64,000 nt of DNA from an uncultured Treponema sp. (GCA_937894335.1 CALCRU010000033.1:1-64000), one strand, 5' to 3'; counted from the first letter of the stretch, positions 41,402-52,003 are shown. Notes: a model not told the origin generated them from the sequence alone. Translations and numbers: made by a program.

Positions 41402-42781
41402 ATGAATGTTCAGAAAATTGTGGAATCGTCAAAAGACAATTCTGTAAGGATGCAGGAAGTAAACGCCTCAGAAAGATTGTGTTCCTCGGGAACAAATCCT
41501 TCGTGTGCAATCATTATAGACACTTCAAAATCTTATCAGAAATTTTTGGGCTTTGGAGGAGCGCTTACAGAATCGGCAGGATATGTTCTTTCACTTCTTC
41601 CAAAAGAAAAAAAGCAGGAAGTGCTTTCTTCATATTTTGCACCAACAGAGTCAGGAGGAAACAACTACACATTTGCAAGAACGCATTTAAACTCCTGCGA
41701 CTTTTCACTGGGCAACTGGGCATGTGTAGAAGAAAAAGACGAAACACTTTCTTCGTTTTCTATGGAAAAGCCCGACCTTTACCTTACTCCTCTCATGCAG
41801 GATGCGCAAAAGGCAAAAGGCTCACCACTCAGCATTTTATTAAGTCCATGGTCTCCTCCTGCATGGATGAAGGACAACGGCGAAATGAATCACGGGGGAC
41901 ACCTTCTTTCTCAGTACAGAGAATTGTGGGCGGCATATTTTGTACGCTACATTCAGGAACTAAAAAAACGAAATCTTGAAACGGCATTCGTCACTGTGCA
42001 AAACGAAGCGGCGGCAAATCAGCCGTGGGATTCATGTCTCTGGTCTGCCAAGGAAGAAGGCCTCTTTGCGGCAGAAAATCTTGGACCAGCACTTGAAAGG
42101 GCAAAACTTAAGGCAGGCATACTTGTTTGGGATCACAACAGAGATCTGCTTGCAGAAAGGTTTGAAGAAAGCATGTCTGTTCCCGGCGGAGACAAATACA
42201 TTGCAGGAGCGGCCTATCACTGGTACTCTGGAGACCAGTACGAAAATGTAAAATCCGTAAGCAGAAAGTTTCCTGACAGGCAGCTTATTTTTACCGAAGG
42301 CTGTGTGGAAGGCGGCCCAAGAAACGGAGCATGGTTTACAGGTGAGCGCTATGCACACAACATCATCAACGATCTGAACAGCGGAGCCACAGGATGGATT
42401 GACTGGAACATTGCACTTAACATGGAAGGCGGACCAAATCATGTGGGCAACAACTGTGATGCACCCGTTCTAGTAGACACAAAGGAAGGCACACTGCATT
42501 ATCAAAGTTCCTTTTATGCAATCGGTCACTTTAGCCGTTACATTCTACCTGAATCAAGACGAGTGGAATTAAGCATGACTCCCTACATGACTCCGGCAAC
42601 TGTAGACGGCAGAATGGGAAACACCATGGAGGCAACAGCATTCATCCGCCCAGACAAAAAACCTGTAATCGTAATTTCAAACAGAACAGAGGCGGACATG
42701 GTGTACGATTTAAGCATTGCCGGAGCAAGTTCCGTGCGCTACAAGGCACCACCAAGAAGCATACAGACACTCTGCTTTTAA
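41402..42781 (+). CDS. GH30 family glycoside hydrolase
   Basis: A 459-residue clan GH-A enzyme. The N-terminal GFGGALTES motif, SPWSPPAWMK, the acid/base Glu in VTVQNEAAANQPW and the nucleophile Glu in IFTEGCVEGG are all in GH30 order, and the C-terminus is the usual beta-sandwich. It lacks a signal peptide and so acts in the cytoplasm. Substrates in the family are beta-glucosides, beta-1,6-glucans or xylan; subfamily 1-like is my guess. ATG 41402 has AAGGAGG six bases upstream; an upstream in-frame ATG at 41366 lies inside the preceding gene. Co-transcribed with the 1116-residue enzyme. Confidence 0.93.
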   Translation: MNVQKIVESSKDNSVRMQEVNASERLCSSGTNPSCAIIIDTSKSYQKFLGFGGALTESAGYVLSLLPKEKKQEVLSSYFAPTESGGNNYTFARTHLNSCDFSLGNWACVEEKDETLSSFSMEKPDLYLTPLMQDAQKAKGSPLSILLSPWSPPAWMKDNGEMNHGGHLLSQYRELWAAYFVRYIQELKKRNLETAFVTVQNEAAANQPWDSCLWSAKEEGLFAAENLGPALERAKLKAGILVWDHNRDLLAERFEESMSVPGGDKYIAGAAYHWYSGDQYENVKSVSRKFPDRQLIFTEGCVEGGPRNGAWFTGERYAHNIINDLNSGATGWIDWNIALNMEGGPNHVGNNCDAPVLVDTKEGTLHYQSSFYAIGHFSRYILPESRRVELSMTPYMTPATVDGRMGNTMEATAFIRPDKKPVIVISNRTEADMVYDLSIAGASSVRYKAPPRSIQTLCF

Positions 42782-42805
42782 GGATTAGGGGCTGCGGTTA
42801 AAACA

Positions 42806-42834
42806 TTTACGAAGCGGAAATTTCATGGTATAAT
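42806..42834 (+). promoter_or_regulatory. Leaderless-type promoter of the addB-like gene
   Basis: TTTACG (42806-42811), 17 bp, TATAAT (42829-42834), then eight bases (TAAAGCCC) to the ATG at 42843. Confidence 0.6.
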
Positions 42835-42842
42835 TAAAGCCC

Positions 42843-45557
42843 ATGAAAAACAAAGCGACAATCGTAGAAGAAACAATCACAGCCCACATTCACGAAGCAG
42901 AAACAATTTTTGTTTTTCCCACACAGACTGCGGCAACTCTTTGGGCAGACAGGGCTACCCTTATTACAGATGTAAAGGCAGTTCCTCTGGAAAGGTTTAT
43001 TGCATGGGATGACTTTAAGGGAAGTTCCATAAGAAGTAGCCAGCAAAAAAAGAATTCAATCCCATCAGCCCTAAGGACAATTTTTGCAAACATGCTCATT
43101 GCCCAGAATGCAAGGGAGCCATTTCTTCGCAACATCATTGTGCCAGAATATGCAGAAAACGCATCGGGATTTTCAGACTGGATTGCAGACCTACTTCCAT
43201 CTCTTGCACTTTGGAAAAAACACTTTGAAAAAAACAATTCTTCTCCAGACGATGAAGACAGGGACTTGCTTGAACTGTACGAACGCTACTCAAAGTTTCT
43301 TGAGTCGCACAATCTGTTTGATCCTGCATGGGAAACTCCCCCGTTTAAAGATGAAGGAAAAAACTACATCATCTTCTTTCCTGAAATTTTAATGGACTAC
43401 ATAGAGTACGCTGAAATTCTTTCTTCTTCCGATACAATAAAAATAATCAGCGTACCAGAAGAAGCAGAAAAAAGCCCGGTCTACGGTTACAGGACATCCC
43501 GTGACGAACTTAAGCAGTTGGCACTTTATCTGCGAAAAAAGCACGATGAAGAAAAAATTGAATGGCAGGAAATTGCAGTAAACGTTCCTGACCTAGACAC
43601 ATACGCACCCTACATAGAACGGGAACTTTCTCTTTTTGAGATTCCTTTTGTACGCAAAAACGGAAAGGCATATTCGGCAACAAGGGCAGGCTCGCTTTTT
43701 AACGTGGCACAAAACTGCGTTGCCAGAAATTTTTCTTACGAAAGCGTAAAGCGACTTCTTCTTAATACGGCAGTTCCATGGAAAAGTCCTAACCTTATTC
43801 AGGAACTAATTCAATTTGGAAAAGAAAACAACTGCATCTGCGCATACGAAAAAGACGGAAGGCCTCACGACACATGGGAAGACTCTTTTGCAAGGCCCAA
43901 AGAAAAAGGCGTAAACGAACTGGTCAGAAATTATTACAGGATGCTTAAAAAACATGTTGAAGCAATGGTTAACGCAGGAACATTCTACGACATAAGGCAA
44001 AAGTATTTTGAATTTCGCGAAACATTTTTTGACATGGAAAACTTTGAGGAATCAAGTAATCTGATTATAAGCCGATGCATTTCTGAACTTAGCACGCTCA
44101 TAGATTTGGAAACCTCCTACCCAGACTGCACACTCTCCTCACCCTATTCGTTTTTTGTAAACTATCTTTCGCAAAAAATGTATGTACCCCAAACAAAAAA
44201 ATCTGGCGTACAGATTCTGCCCTACAGACTTGCGGCGGCAGCACCTTTCAAATGTCACGCTGTAATAGACGCAAGCCAAAGTGGAGTTTCAATTACATAT
44301 CAGCAGCTGGCATTTCTTAACGAAGAAAAGCGAAGACACCTTAACATAAAGGACGAGACCGATGTTTCCCCACTGTTTCTTAGGCTGTACGCATTAAACG
44401 CTTCTGAAAGCATTTACTTTTCCTTTGCAGAAAAAACTTTTTCTTCATACTCGCTGGAACACAGTGCCTTGGAGAAAAAAGAAGGTCTCAACCTTGAAAA
44501 CAATTTTTACAGGGAAGAAAAAGAAATCCTTCTGCAAAAAGAAGGCAAGAGCAAACTTTCCGTTGCAACAGAAAAACAGAAGCAGAGCTTTGAAAACTGG
44601 CTGAGCATACAAAGCTTGCATCCGGGTTTGGAAACAGAAAGTGCCCGTAAAATTTTGAAAACTCAGGTTCAGAAAAAAATCATAAAAAACGGCAGAATAA
44701 GAATTTCTCCCACTACGCTGAACAATTTTCTTGAGTGCCCAAGAAAATGGCTTTTATCAAGTGCGCTTTATGTCAGAGAAGAAAACAACGAGGCAACCCT
44801 TATGGATGCATTTGCAACGGGAAACCTTTACCACGACATTCTGCACAAATACCTTGAAACGCTTAAAGAAAAAGACATTCCACTGCAGACACTTGCAGAC
44901 TCTCTTCCGCCTGAACATGAGGAACTTCTTGTAAAGAGCGTAGACCTGGTCCTAAAGGATTTTAAAGCAAGCAGCATAGCACGGGATGCCCTTCAAGTTC
45001 AGAAAGAGTCCATAACAAAATTCATTAGGGAAGCGGTTTTAAAATTCAGTCTGGCTGTAGGCGAATGTTTTGTAGCGGAAACAGAGTGCGAGCACACACT
45101 TGAGTTCCCTCAAAAAAACTATTTCTTCTACGGAAAGATTGACTGTCTGCTTTGCGACAGAACATCAGGTCAATACACACTGATAGACTTTAAAGCAACG
45201 GAAAACGCAATTCCCAAGGGAAGATTTTTTGTAACTGAAGATGTTCCCGTTCCAAACTTTCAAATGGCCATATATCATTACATACTTGAGCACGGAACAA
45301 ATCCGCGGACAGTTGAAAACTGTGCATTCTTTTCTGTAAAGGAAGGCAACCTTAGGCCAATAATAGGATGTGGTGCAAAGGGGAACAACTCTCTGGAGCA
45401 GACAGAAGAAGTTCTGCTTTCTTTTGCAGACGATTTTGCGGAACGAATTGAAAACCTTCAGTTTGAGCCTGATGAAAATCTGAACGTTTGGGAAACATGT
45501 CCTTCTTGTCCCTACATGGCGGCATGCAGAAAGACATTTACAGTTGCAGGAGAATAA
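42843..45557 (+). CDS. addB: AddB/RexB-type exonuclease subunit
   Basis: A 904-residue subunit of the double-strand-break end-processing complex. The C-terminal PD-(D/E)XK nuclease motif is YTLIDFKATE (near residue 780). Four cysteines for a [4Fe-4S] staple are present: FLECPRKW (near 631) and CPSCPYMAAC with C-x2-C-x5-C spacing (near 885). A Walker A motif is not found at the N-terminus, so the helicase-like half is probably inactive, as in RexB/RecC. It is followed at once by addA. Together they degrade DNA ends to recombinogenic sites. Confidence 0.88.
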   Translation: MKNKATIVEETITAHIHEAETIFVFPTQTAATLWADRATLITDVKAVPLERFIAWDDFKGSSIRSSQQKKNSIPSALRTIFANMLIAQNAREPFLRNIIVPEYAENASGFSDWIADLLPSLALWKKHFEKNNSSPDDEDRDLLELYERYSKFLESHNLFDPAWETPPFKDEGKNYIIFFPEILMDYIEYAEILSSSDTIKIISVPEEAEKSPVYGYRTSRDELKQLALYLRKKHDEEKIEWQEIAVNVPDLDTYAPYIERELSLFEIPFVRKNGKAYSATRAGSLFNVAQNCVARNFSYESVKRLLLNTAVPWKSPNLIQELIQFGKENNCICAYEKDGRPHDTWEDSFARPKEKGVNELVRNYYRMLKKHVEAMVNAGTFYDIRQKYFEFRETFFDMENFEESSNLIISRCISELSTLIDLETSYPDCTLSSPYSFFVNYLSQKMYVPQTKKSGVQILPYRLAAAAPFKCHAVIDASQSGVSITYQQLAFLNEEKRRHLNIKDETDVSPLFLRLYALNASESIYFSFAEKTFSSYSLEHSALEKKEGLNLENNFYREEKEILLQKEGKSKLSVATEKQKQSFENWLSIQSLHPGLETESARKILKTQVQKKIIKNGRIRISPTTLNNFLECPRKWLLSSALYVREENNEATLMDAFATGNLYHDILHKYLETLKEKDIPLQTLADSLPPEHEELLVKSVDLVLKDFKASSIARDALQVQKESITKFIREAVLKFSLAVGECFVAETECEHTLEFPQKNYFFYGKIDCLLCDRTSGQYTLIDFKATENAIPKGRFFVTEDVPVPNFQMAIYHYILEHGTNPRTVENCAFFSVKEGNLRPIIGCGAKGNNSLEQTEEVLLSFADDFAERIENLQFEPDENLNVWETCPSCPYMAACRKTFTVAGE

Positions 45558-45558
45558 G

Positions 45559-48500
45559 ATGGGTAAAAGGGAATTTGACAGATATCAGAAAAAGGCAATA
45601 AACATTTTACAGAATGCAGTTGTAAGTGCAGGTGCTGGTTCGGGAAAAACCACAGTTCTTGCAGAAAGATTTTCTCATCTGGTAATTGAGCAGAATTTAA
45701 ATGTGGAAGAAATACTCACCCTTACATTCACAAAAAAAGCAACCGTAGAAATGTACGGAAGAATTTATCAGACCTTGCACGAAAAGGCACCTGAAAAAGC
45801 TAAGAACTTTTACAAGGCAAACATAAAAACTTTAGACAGCTACTGTTCTTCCATTGCAAAGGCCGGATGCCATTACTACGGACTAAGCCCCGACTTTACC
45901 GTTGATATAGACGCAGTAACGGAAGCAATAAATTCTGAGGCGCTCCCCTTCCTGTTAAAACATTCTGACAACGAGGCTATAAGAAAAATTGCAGGCACAA
46001 AAGATTTGTCAGAAATAGCAGAATCACTTATAGCCTACCCCATACTTAACGGCAGCACCATTGCAGAACCAGCAGACTTTAACGACATGCTAAAAAAACA
46101 AAAGCAGACTGTATGCTCTGTATGGAACAGGACAGTAAGTGAAGCCACAAAATGCTTTAATGGATTTAAAGATGCAGTACAAAACTTTGACGGCAACACA
46201 AGTTCTTCCACATTCAAAAAATATCTTCCAGTACTTAATGAAGAGTTTCCAGAGTACCCAGAACTTGACGAAAACTTTGACACAGAAGCCGTTTCTGATT
46301 CAGTAAGGGCTGTTGCAGAATTTATAAACAGGCTTGCAAAATATCCCAAACCGGGAAACCTTAAGCAAGCTGATGAAATCCGCGAGTATCTAGAAGCTAT
46401 AAGAAATACTGCGGACAAAATTTCCCTAACTGCAAATTTCATACTAGGCTTAAGCGATGCAAAAAAAATAATTTTACTTCTTGAGGAATTTCAAAAAATT
46501 GCAAACGACATAAAGCGCTCAAGAAAAATCATCACATATCAGGATGCAGTCTCACTTGCCACATGCATACTCCGCGACCATCCCGAAATACGAAGGCAGG
46601 AAAAGCAGAAATACAAGGCCATCATGATTGATGAATTTCAGGATAACAACATGACCCAACGCAACCTGCTCTTTATGCTTGCAGAAAATCCCGAAAGAAT
46701 GGAACCTGGAATTCCAGAAGTAAAAGACCTTTGCCCTCAGAAGCTCTTTTTTGTTGGCGACGAAAAACAGAGCATCTATCTTTTTAGGGGTGCGGATGTA
46801 AGCGTGTTCAGAGCGCTGTCAAGAGACTTTAGCGAAGGCAACCTTGAGTTAAGCACAAACTATCGCTCAAAGCCAGAACTGATTGCCGCATTCAACACTG
46901 TGTTTGGAGGAATACCATATCCCACAAATGAAGCCTGCGGACAGACTCTGCCCAGCGTATTCATTACAGAAAAAGAGCAGCAAGAAAATCCCGACAGCGT
47001 TCCTTCTTACGAAGCCGTCTACCATAAAGTGCTTCTGCCTGAACAGAATAAAGACGAAGAAAAGAAAGAACCTGACTACAAGAAGCGCCGCATGCATGTC
47101 GCCCTCTACAACAAAAACTTAAGCAACGAAGGACTTCTTGACCCTGAACAAGCAGAAGTTTACTGGATAGCGCAAAAAATAAAATCCCTTATGGCTGAAG
47201 AAAATTACAAACCTGAAGATTTTGCAATTCTTTTTAAAACATACAGCATGCAGCCAAAGTGCGAAAGGATTCTGCTTTCTTGCGGACTTCCCTACAACAC
47301 GGAAACCGTTGCAGGATTTTTTTCTGACGGTCCCACAAACGACATTTTTTCTTTCTTAAGACTGTGTGCTTTTCCCAACGACACTTTGGCCTATGCAAAA
47401 GTGCTAGGTTCCCCCTTTGTAAACCTTACGACAAAAGAGGCAAACGCAATACTGAGCATAAAGGCTCTGCCCTTTGAAGATTTTGAATGCGGACTGATTG
47501 ACGGTGACAGTATGAACCGTTACCAGAGAGCAAAGGAACTTTACCAGAAAATAAAAAAAGAAAGCGAAACTTCTTCAATTGCAGACATGGTAACCTATTT
47601 GTGGTACGAAGCAGGCTATCGTTACGAAACCCTGTGGAACGAAAAGGTAAACATGTACGAAACCCTGTACGACAGAATTTTTGAACTTGCCCGGCTTGCA
47701 GACGAAGACAACATCAGCCTTGCAGAATTTGTTGACAGTGTGCGCACCTTTGAAGATGAAACAAAAAAATTAGAAGATATGGATATTCCTCTGGAACAAA
47801 AAAGCGGCATTCACCTTCTGACCATACATAAAAGCAAGGGTCTTGAATATCCAGTAGTATTTGTATGCGGTGCCCATAAGACTCCAAAGTCGGAATCAAG
47901 TACGACACCTGTTTACTTAAGCAGAGAATTTGGAACATGCATAAATACTCCCCAGTATGTAAGTGGCAGCACTTCAAAGGGAAACTTTTTCTTTAACATG
48001 GCAAAGGAAGAAAATGAAAAAACAAATGAAGCGGAACTAAAAAGACTTTTGTATGTAGCCCTAACTCGTGCAAAAGATCAGGTTTTTCTTACAGGCTGCT
48101 GGAGCGGGAACTTTAAGACTAGCGGAAAAATTACTTCTTTACTAGATACAATTCAGCCGGTTTTGGCAACTTACATGGCGGACGAAGAAGGAAAAGCAAG
48201 TCCCTTTACATTTGAAGAAATTCCTCAGGCCTCAATTTCTGTACTTAATTCTGGTGAAGAAACAAGGACAGACTTTTTGCAGAGAATCAAAGAAATATAT
48301 GCGGATGCAAAAATTCTCTTACCAGAAGAAGTCAAGTCAAATTACATTTCGCCAAGCCACCTTTACGAGGAAGACGAAGAAAAATCAGCGGCAACAAAAG
48401 AGACGGAAGACATTCCAATGAAGGAAATAAACGCACTGGTGGAATCTTCTGGAGGAGAATTCGGGTACAACGACTTTGGAACAATTGCCCACGCCTACAT

Positions 48501-48981
48501 GGAAGCGGCAATTACAGGTACAAGTCCAAATGTTCCTGCTGTATGTTACAACGGAATAAAAAACAGTTCCCAGAAGAAAAAAATCATAGACGAAATATGC
48601 AAGAAAATGCAGAGCCAGTTTATGCAGACAGAAATTGGAAAGGAAGCCCTTGAATCTGAATGGCACAAGGCAGAGTATTCATTTAAAAGCCGAATTGGAA
48701 GCACAATTCTAAACGGACAGATTGACCTTGTGTACAAAAATTCCAACGGAGGATACACCGTTGTTGACTACAAGACAAACCAGACCATAGAGCCAGAAAT
48801 TTATCTGATGCAACTTGCATGCTACAAGGACGCCCTAAGCCAGATGACGGGAACTGCGCCAGAAAAAATTAAGTGCGTGCTTTATTACCTTAGGTTTGGA
48901 AAGTCTGTTGACATTACGGAACTGTGCGATTCAGTTGACATAAAAAATGCTGTTCAGTTTCAGATGGAGAAGCAAGACTAA
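45559..48981 (+). CDS. addA: AddA/RexA-type helicase-nuclease
   Basis: A 1140-residue UvrD-family helicase with C-terminal nuclease. The helicase motifs run in order: Walker A SAGAGSGKTT near residue 27, TFTKKATVEM, IMIDEFQDNN near 355, GDEKQSIYLFRGAD, LSTNYRSK, LLTIHKSKGLEYPVVF and YVALTRAKDQ. The nuclease motif is YTVVDYKTNQ near 1065, followed by QLACYKDAL. ATG 45559 is one base after the addB stop, with AGGAG six bases upstream. The end overlaps the convergent HD-GYP gene by four bases. Confidence 0.93.
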   Translation: MGKREFDRYQKKAINILQNAVVSAGAGSGKTTVLAERFSHLVIEQNLNVEEILTLTFTKKATVEMYGRIYQTLHEKAPEKAKNFYKANIKTLDSYCSSIAKAGCHYYGLSPDFTVDIDAVTEAINSEALPFLLKHSDNEAIRKIAGTKDLSEIAESLIAYPILNGSTIAEPADFNDMLKKQKQTVCSVWNRTVSEATKCFNGFKDAVQNFDGNTSSSTFKKYLPVLNEEFPEYPELDENFDTEAVSDSVRAVAEFINRLAKYPKPGNLKQADEIREYLEAIRNTADKISLTANFILGLSDAKKIILLLEEFQKIANDIKRSRKIITYQDAVSLATCILRDHPEIRRQEKQKYKAIMIDEFQDNNMTQRNLLFMLAENPERMEPGIPEVKDLCPQKLFFVGDEKQSIYLFRGADVSVFRALSRDFSEGNLELSTNYRSKPELIAAFNTVFGGIPYPTNEACGQTLPSVFITEKEQQENPDSVPSYEAVYHKVLLPEQNKDEEKKEPDYKKRRMHVALYNKNLSNEGLLDPEQAEVYWIAQKIKSLMAEENYKPEDFAILFKTYSMQPKCERILLSCGLPYNTETVAGFFSDGPTNDIFSFLRLCAFPNDTLAYAKVLGSPFVNLTTKEANAILSIKALPFEDFECGLIDGDSMNRYQRAKELYQKIKKESETSSIADMVTYLWYEAGYRYETLWNEKVNMYETLYDRIFELARLADEDNISLAEFVDSVRTFEDETKKLEDMDIPLEQKSGIHLLTIHKSKGLEYPVVFVCGAHKTPKSESSTTPVYLSREFGTCINTPQYVSGSTSKGNFFFNMAKEENEKTNEAELKRLLYVALTRAKDQVFLTGCWSGNFKTSGKITSLLDTIQPVLATYMADEEGKASPFTFEEIPQASISVLNSGEETRTDFLQRIKEIYADAKILLPEEVKSNYISPSHLYEEDEEKSAATKETEDIPMKEINALVESSGGEFGYNDFGTIAHAYMEAAITGTSPNVPAVCYNGIKNSSQKKKIIDEICKKMQSQFMQTEIGKEALESEWHKAEYSFKSRIGSTILNGQIDLVYKNSNGGYTVVDYKTNQTIEPEIYLMQLACYKDALSQMTGTAPEKIKCVLYYLRFGKSVDITELCDSVDIKNAVQFQMEKQD

Positions 48982-50771
48982 ATTTCTGAACCGTCGCCTA
49001 CATTGGCCTGAATTTCTTCTATCTGCGAGCGGATTGCCTCAAACGCATCGACAATACGAGGATCAAAATGTGAACCTCTGCCTTTTCGAATAATGTCATA
49101 GGCTTCGTTTACAGAAAAAGCTTTTTTATAAGGACGCTCAGTTACCAGAGCGTCAAAAACATCTGCAACAGCCATTATACGGGCGCAAAGAGGTATGGCG
49201 TTTCCGCAAAGATGATTGGGGTAACCCGTTCCATCCCACCATTCGTGATGACACAGGGCAACATCTTTTGCCATCTGCATGTACTGGGGGTCAACATTTT
49301 CCTTCATGGTGCGTTCAATAAATTCTGCGCCAAAGATTGTATGCTGTTCCATAGTGCGGCGTTCTTCGGGCGTAAGGGAACCGGTCTTGTTAAGGATTGC
49401 ATTGTCGATGTAGATTTTTCCAATGTCGTGGAGAGGGGCAATCTGTGCCATTCGTTCAACAAATGAAAAATCAATCTGAGAAGGAAACTGCTTTTCTATC
49501 ATAAGCTCAAAGGCAATGGCCTCGCTGTAGTTTGCTGTACGGCGAAGATGTCCTTTTGAAGAAAGATCGTGCCGTTCCGCAATGGCAGAAAATCCTATAA
49601 CCATCTGGTCACGCATGGCACGCATTTTGTCGGCAGTAAACTGAAGTTCCTCTGTCTTCTTAGCAACTTCCGCCTCAAGGTTTTCCTTGTAGTCATGCAT
49701 GAGGGTAACATCCTCAAGCCATATGACATAGCCCTTTGGATTTTTTGAATTACCAAGGACGAGCATGCGGGGATGATAGGCGTTGCTGTTCACCATGATA
49801 TACTCGTTATCCGAATCAACCTGAGTTCCCACATTAAGCATTGCATCCATAATAGGAACATTCATCTGCTCTACAACTTCAAAAAGGTGATGTCCCAAAT
49901 CTTGTTCGGTAACTTGGGTAAAAATTTCAAAGGCCTTTTTGTTTATGTTCATGATGCGATATTTTTTGTCTAGAACAAAGGCAGGCGAATTTATTGCGTC
50001 AAATACGGCGGGATTTGCAAGGGCGTTTACATCGCAGAAGCGGCGCACAAAAATTAAGTAGAGGAAAATCAAGTTGGAAATGTCAAATGCAACAGGCACG
50101 ATGGGAATTGATTCTACTCCGGTAATTTTTATAATCAGTTTTTCCGCAATGTAGCAGAGGGCAGGAAGCATGATAATCAGATAAAGACTGATTAAGTTTT
50201 TTACATCCATTGCAAGATTTGTCTTTATGGTGTGGACCACTACCAGAGTATAGGCGACCATGTAGCTTGCAATAAACAGAATGTAAACTGTATGTCCCCA
50301 GTTGTTCACTTTGTGAAGGTAGGGTATTCCGTGCAGAACCTCAGGATAAAAATCCTTGAAGAGCCATGAATGCATAAAGGAAAGCCATGAGTGTGGATTG
50401 GAAGCAGTAAAAGATGCAGGACTGTCAAAACTGATAATCATCAGAAGAAGGAAAACTATTATTCCTGAAAAAATTCCAAACACCCACTTGGGGACCGAAA
50501 CATGCATGTAATCAAGAAGAAGAATAAAGACAAGAGAAATACTTATTGAACCGATGTACTTACACTTTGTAGCGTAAACAAGAAGTTTTAATCCTGCATC
50601 AGAATAGACTATGCCTAAATATCCGATGCATGTTATGAGAGAAAACACAGCGTAAGACATGGCAAGTTTCTGTTCGGTGGAAGACGGCTGTAAGACCGCA
50701 ATAACAAGGCACAGTACCGACAGAAAGACTGAGAAATTCGTAATGAGCTGTTCTACTACCAAAACATCCAT
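48978..50771 (-). CDS. Membrane HD-GYP cyclic-di-GMP phosphodiesterase with PAS domain
   Basis: A 597-residue protein. Residues 1-245 contain about seven to eight transmembrane helices of the type found at the N-terminus of some histidine kinases. A PAS-like domain follows (about 250-370), then a short coiled coil, then an HD-GYP domain (about 385-585) with HDIGKIYI and HHEWWDGTGYP, the metal and GYP motifs. It probably degrades c-di-GMP in response to a membrane or PAS signal. Candidate promoter TTATCA-18-TATAAA ends eight bases before the ATG and may also be leaderless, but is weak. Confidence 0.92.
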   Translation of the reverse strand: MDVLVVEQLITNFSVFLSVLCLVIAVLQPSSTEQKLAMSYAVFSLITCIGYLGIVYSDAGLKLLVYATKCKYIGSISISLVFILLLDYMHVSVPKWVFGIFSGIIVFLLLMIISFDSPASFTASNPHSWLSFMHSWLFKDFYPEVLHGIPYLHKVNNWGHTVYILFIASYMVAYTLVVVHTIKTNLAMDVKNLISLYLIIMLPALCYIAEKLIIKITGVESIPIVPVAFDISNLIFLYLIFVRRFCDVNALANPAVFDAINSPAFVLDKKYRIMNINKKAFEIFTQVTEQDLGHHLFEVVEQMNVPIMDAMLNVGTQVDSDNEYIMVNSNAYHPRMLVLGNSKNPKGYVIWLEDVTLMHDYKENLEAEVAKKTEELQFTADKMRAMRDQMVIGFSAIAERHDLSSKGHLRRTANYSEAIAFELMIEKQFPSQIDFSFVERMAQIAPLHDIGKIYIDNAILNKTGSLTPEERRTMEQHTIFGAEFIERTMKENVDPQYMQMAKDVALCHHEWWDGTGYPNHLCGNAIPLCARIMAVADVFDALVTERPYKKAFSVNEAYDIIRKGRGSHFDPRIVDAFEAIRSQIEEIQANVGDGSEI

Positions 50772-50832
50772 ATCTAAACTTTATACTCTTGGTTTAGTTT
50801 AAATGATAACACAGGCGACATGTTTTTGCAAG

Positions 50833-50865
50833 AAAAAAAATGCCCGAAGACCAAGCTCCGGGCAT
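50833..50865 (-). terminator. Terminator after leuB
   Basis: Stem ATGCCCG/CGGGCAT (50840-50846 with 50859-50865) with a 12-base loop, followed on the minus strand by eight T residues. It isolates the HD-GYP gene from leuB. Confidence 0.92.
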
Positions 50866-50885
50866 CAGGATGATTTTGCGTAAGA

Positions 50886-51971
50886 CTATATGCGTTCAAC
50901 CACAAGCTGACCCATGCGCTTTGTGCCTACCAGTTTTCCAGCGGCCTTTACAGCATCTCTTGAACTGCCGGCAATGTCTCCAGTACGCCAGCCTTCGTCA
51001 AGAACAGCATCAACTGCATTTTCTATAACCTTTGCTTCTTTTTCCAGATTGAAGCTATAGCGCAAAAGCATTGCGGCACTAAGGATTGTTGCAAGAGGAT
51101 TAGCCAGATCTTTTCCTGCAATATCAGGAGCGGAACCGTGGATGGGCTCGTAAAGTCCAGGACCACTTGAACCAAGTGAAGCACTTGCCAGCATGCCTAT
51201 GCTACCTGTAATCTGGCTTGCTTCATCAGAAAGAATATCGCCGAACATGTTGCTTGTTGCAATAACATCAAACTGACGGGGATTTCTAACCAGCTGCATT
51301 GCGGCGTTGTCTATGTACAAAAAGTCAAGCTCCACATCCTTGTATTCCTCGTGAACAGTTTCTGCAACCTTGCGCCACAGACGGCTTGAGTTAAGAATGT
51401 TTGCCTTGTCAATTACGGTAAGGTGCTTCTTTCTCTTCTGGGCAAATTCAAATCCCATGCGGACTATGCGTTCAATTTCTTCCCAGGTATATTTTTCAGT
51501 ATCCCATGCGCTTTTTCCGTCGGGAGCAGTTCCCCTGTCGCCAAAGTAAATGCCACTTATGAGTTCCCTAACGATTAAAATGTTAAGACCATCGCCTACG
51601 ATTTCGTCTTTAAGGGGACAGGCATCTTTAAGCTGACGGAACATAACTGCAGGACGAAGGTTTGCATAAACTTTCATGCCACCGCGCAAACCCAGCAGTG
51701 CCTTTTCAGGACGGATTTCGGGAGCAACATTGTCCCACTTTGGACCGCCCACTGCACCAAGAAGAACTGCATCGCTTTTTAGACAAATGTCAAGCTGATC
51801 TTTGGGAAGAGGATTGCCCCACTTGTCAATGGCCTCTCCACCGGCAGTAACTTTTGTGTAGTTCCACTTGTGTCCGTATTTTTTTGCAACTGCATCAAGA
51901 ACATTTACAGCCTCTGCAACGACATCAGGACCAATTCCGTCTCCCGGAATCAACGCTATGTTTTTTTCCAT
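50886..51971 (-). CDS. leuB: 3-isopropylmalate / 3-methylmalate dehydrogenase
   Basis: NAD-dependent oxidative decarboxylase. The 361 residues have IPGDGIGPDV at the N-terminus, LGAVGGPKWD, RELISGIYFGDRG with the substrate Arg and Glu, and the NMFGDILSDEAS motif with its metal-binding Asp residues. In leucine synthesis it acts on 3-isopropylmalate; with CimA in this genome it can also serve the citramalate route to isoleucine. ATG 51971 has AAGGAG upstream, and an extended -10 promoter. leuA, leuC and leuD are not in the window. Confidence 0.95.
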   Translation of the reverse strand: MEKNIALIPGDGIGPDVVAEAVNVLDAVAKKYGHKWNYTKVTAGGEAIDKWGNPLPKDQLDICLKSDAVLLGAVGGPKWDNVAPEIRPEKALLGLRGGMKVYANLRPAVMFRQLKDACPLKDEIVGDGLNILIVRELISGIYFGDRGTAPDGKSAWDTEKYTWEEIERIVRMGFEFAQKRKKHLTVIDKANILNSSRLWRKVAETVHEEYKDVELDFLYIDNAAMQLVRNPRQFDVIATSNMFGDILSDEASQITGSIGMLASASLGSSGPGLYEPIHGSAPDIAGKDLANPLATILSAAMLLRYSFNLEKEAKVIENAVDAVLDEGWRTGDIAGSSRDAVKAAGKLVGTKRMGQLVVERI

Positions 51972-51994
51972 AAGAATCTCCTTTTAACGGTGTG

Positions 51995-52003
51995 AGTATA
52001 TCA
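51995..52003 (-). promoter_or_regulatory. leuB: leuB extended -10 promoter
   Basis: On the minus strand TGATATACT (52003-51995) is an extended -10. No convincing -35 is present. The leader to leuB is short and contains AAAGGAG. Confidence 0.5.
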
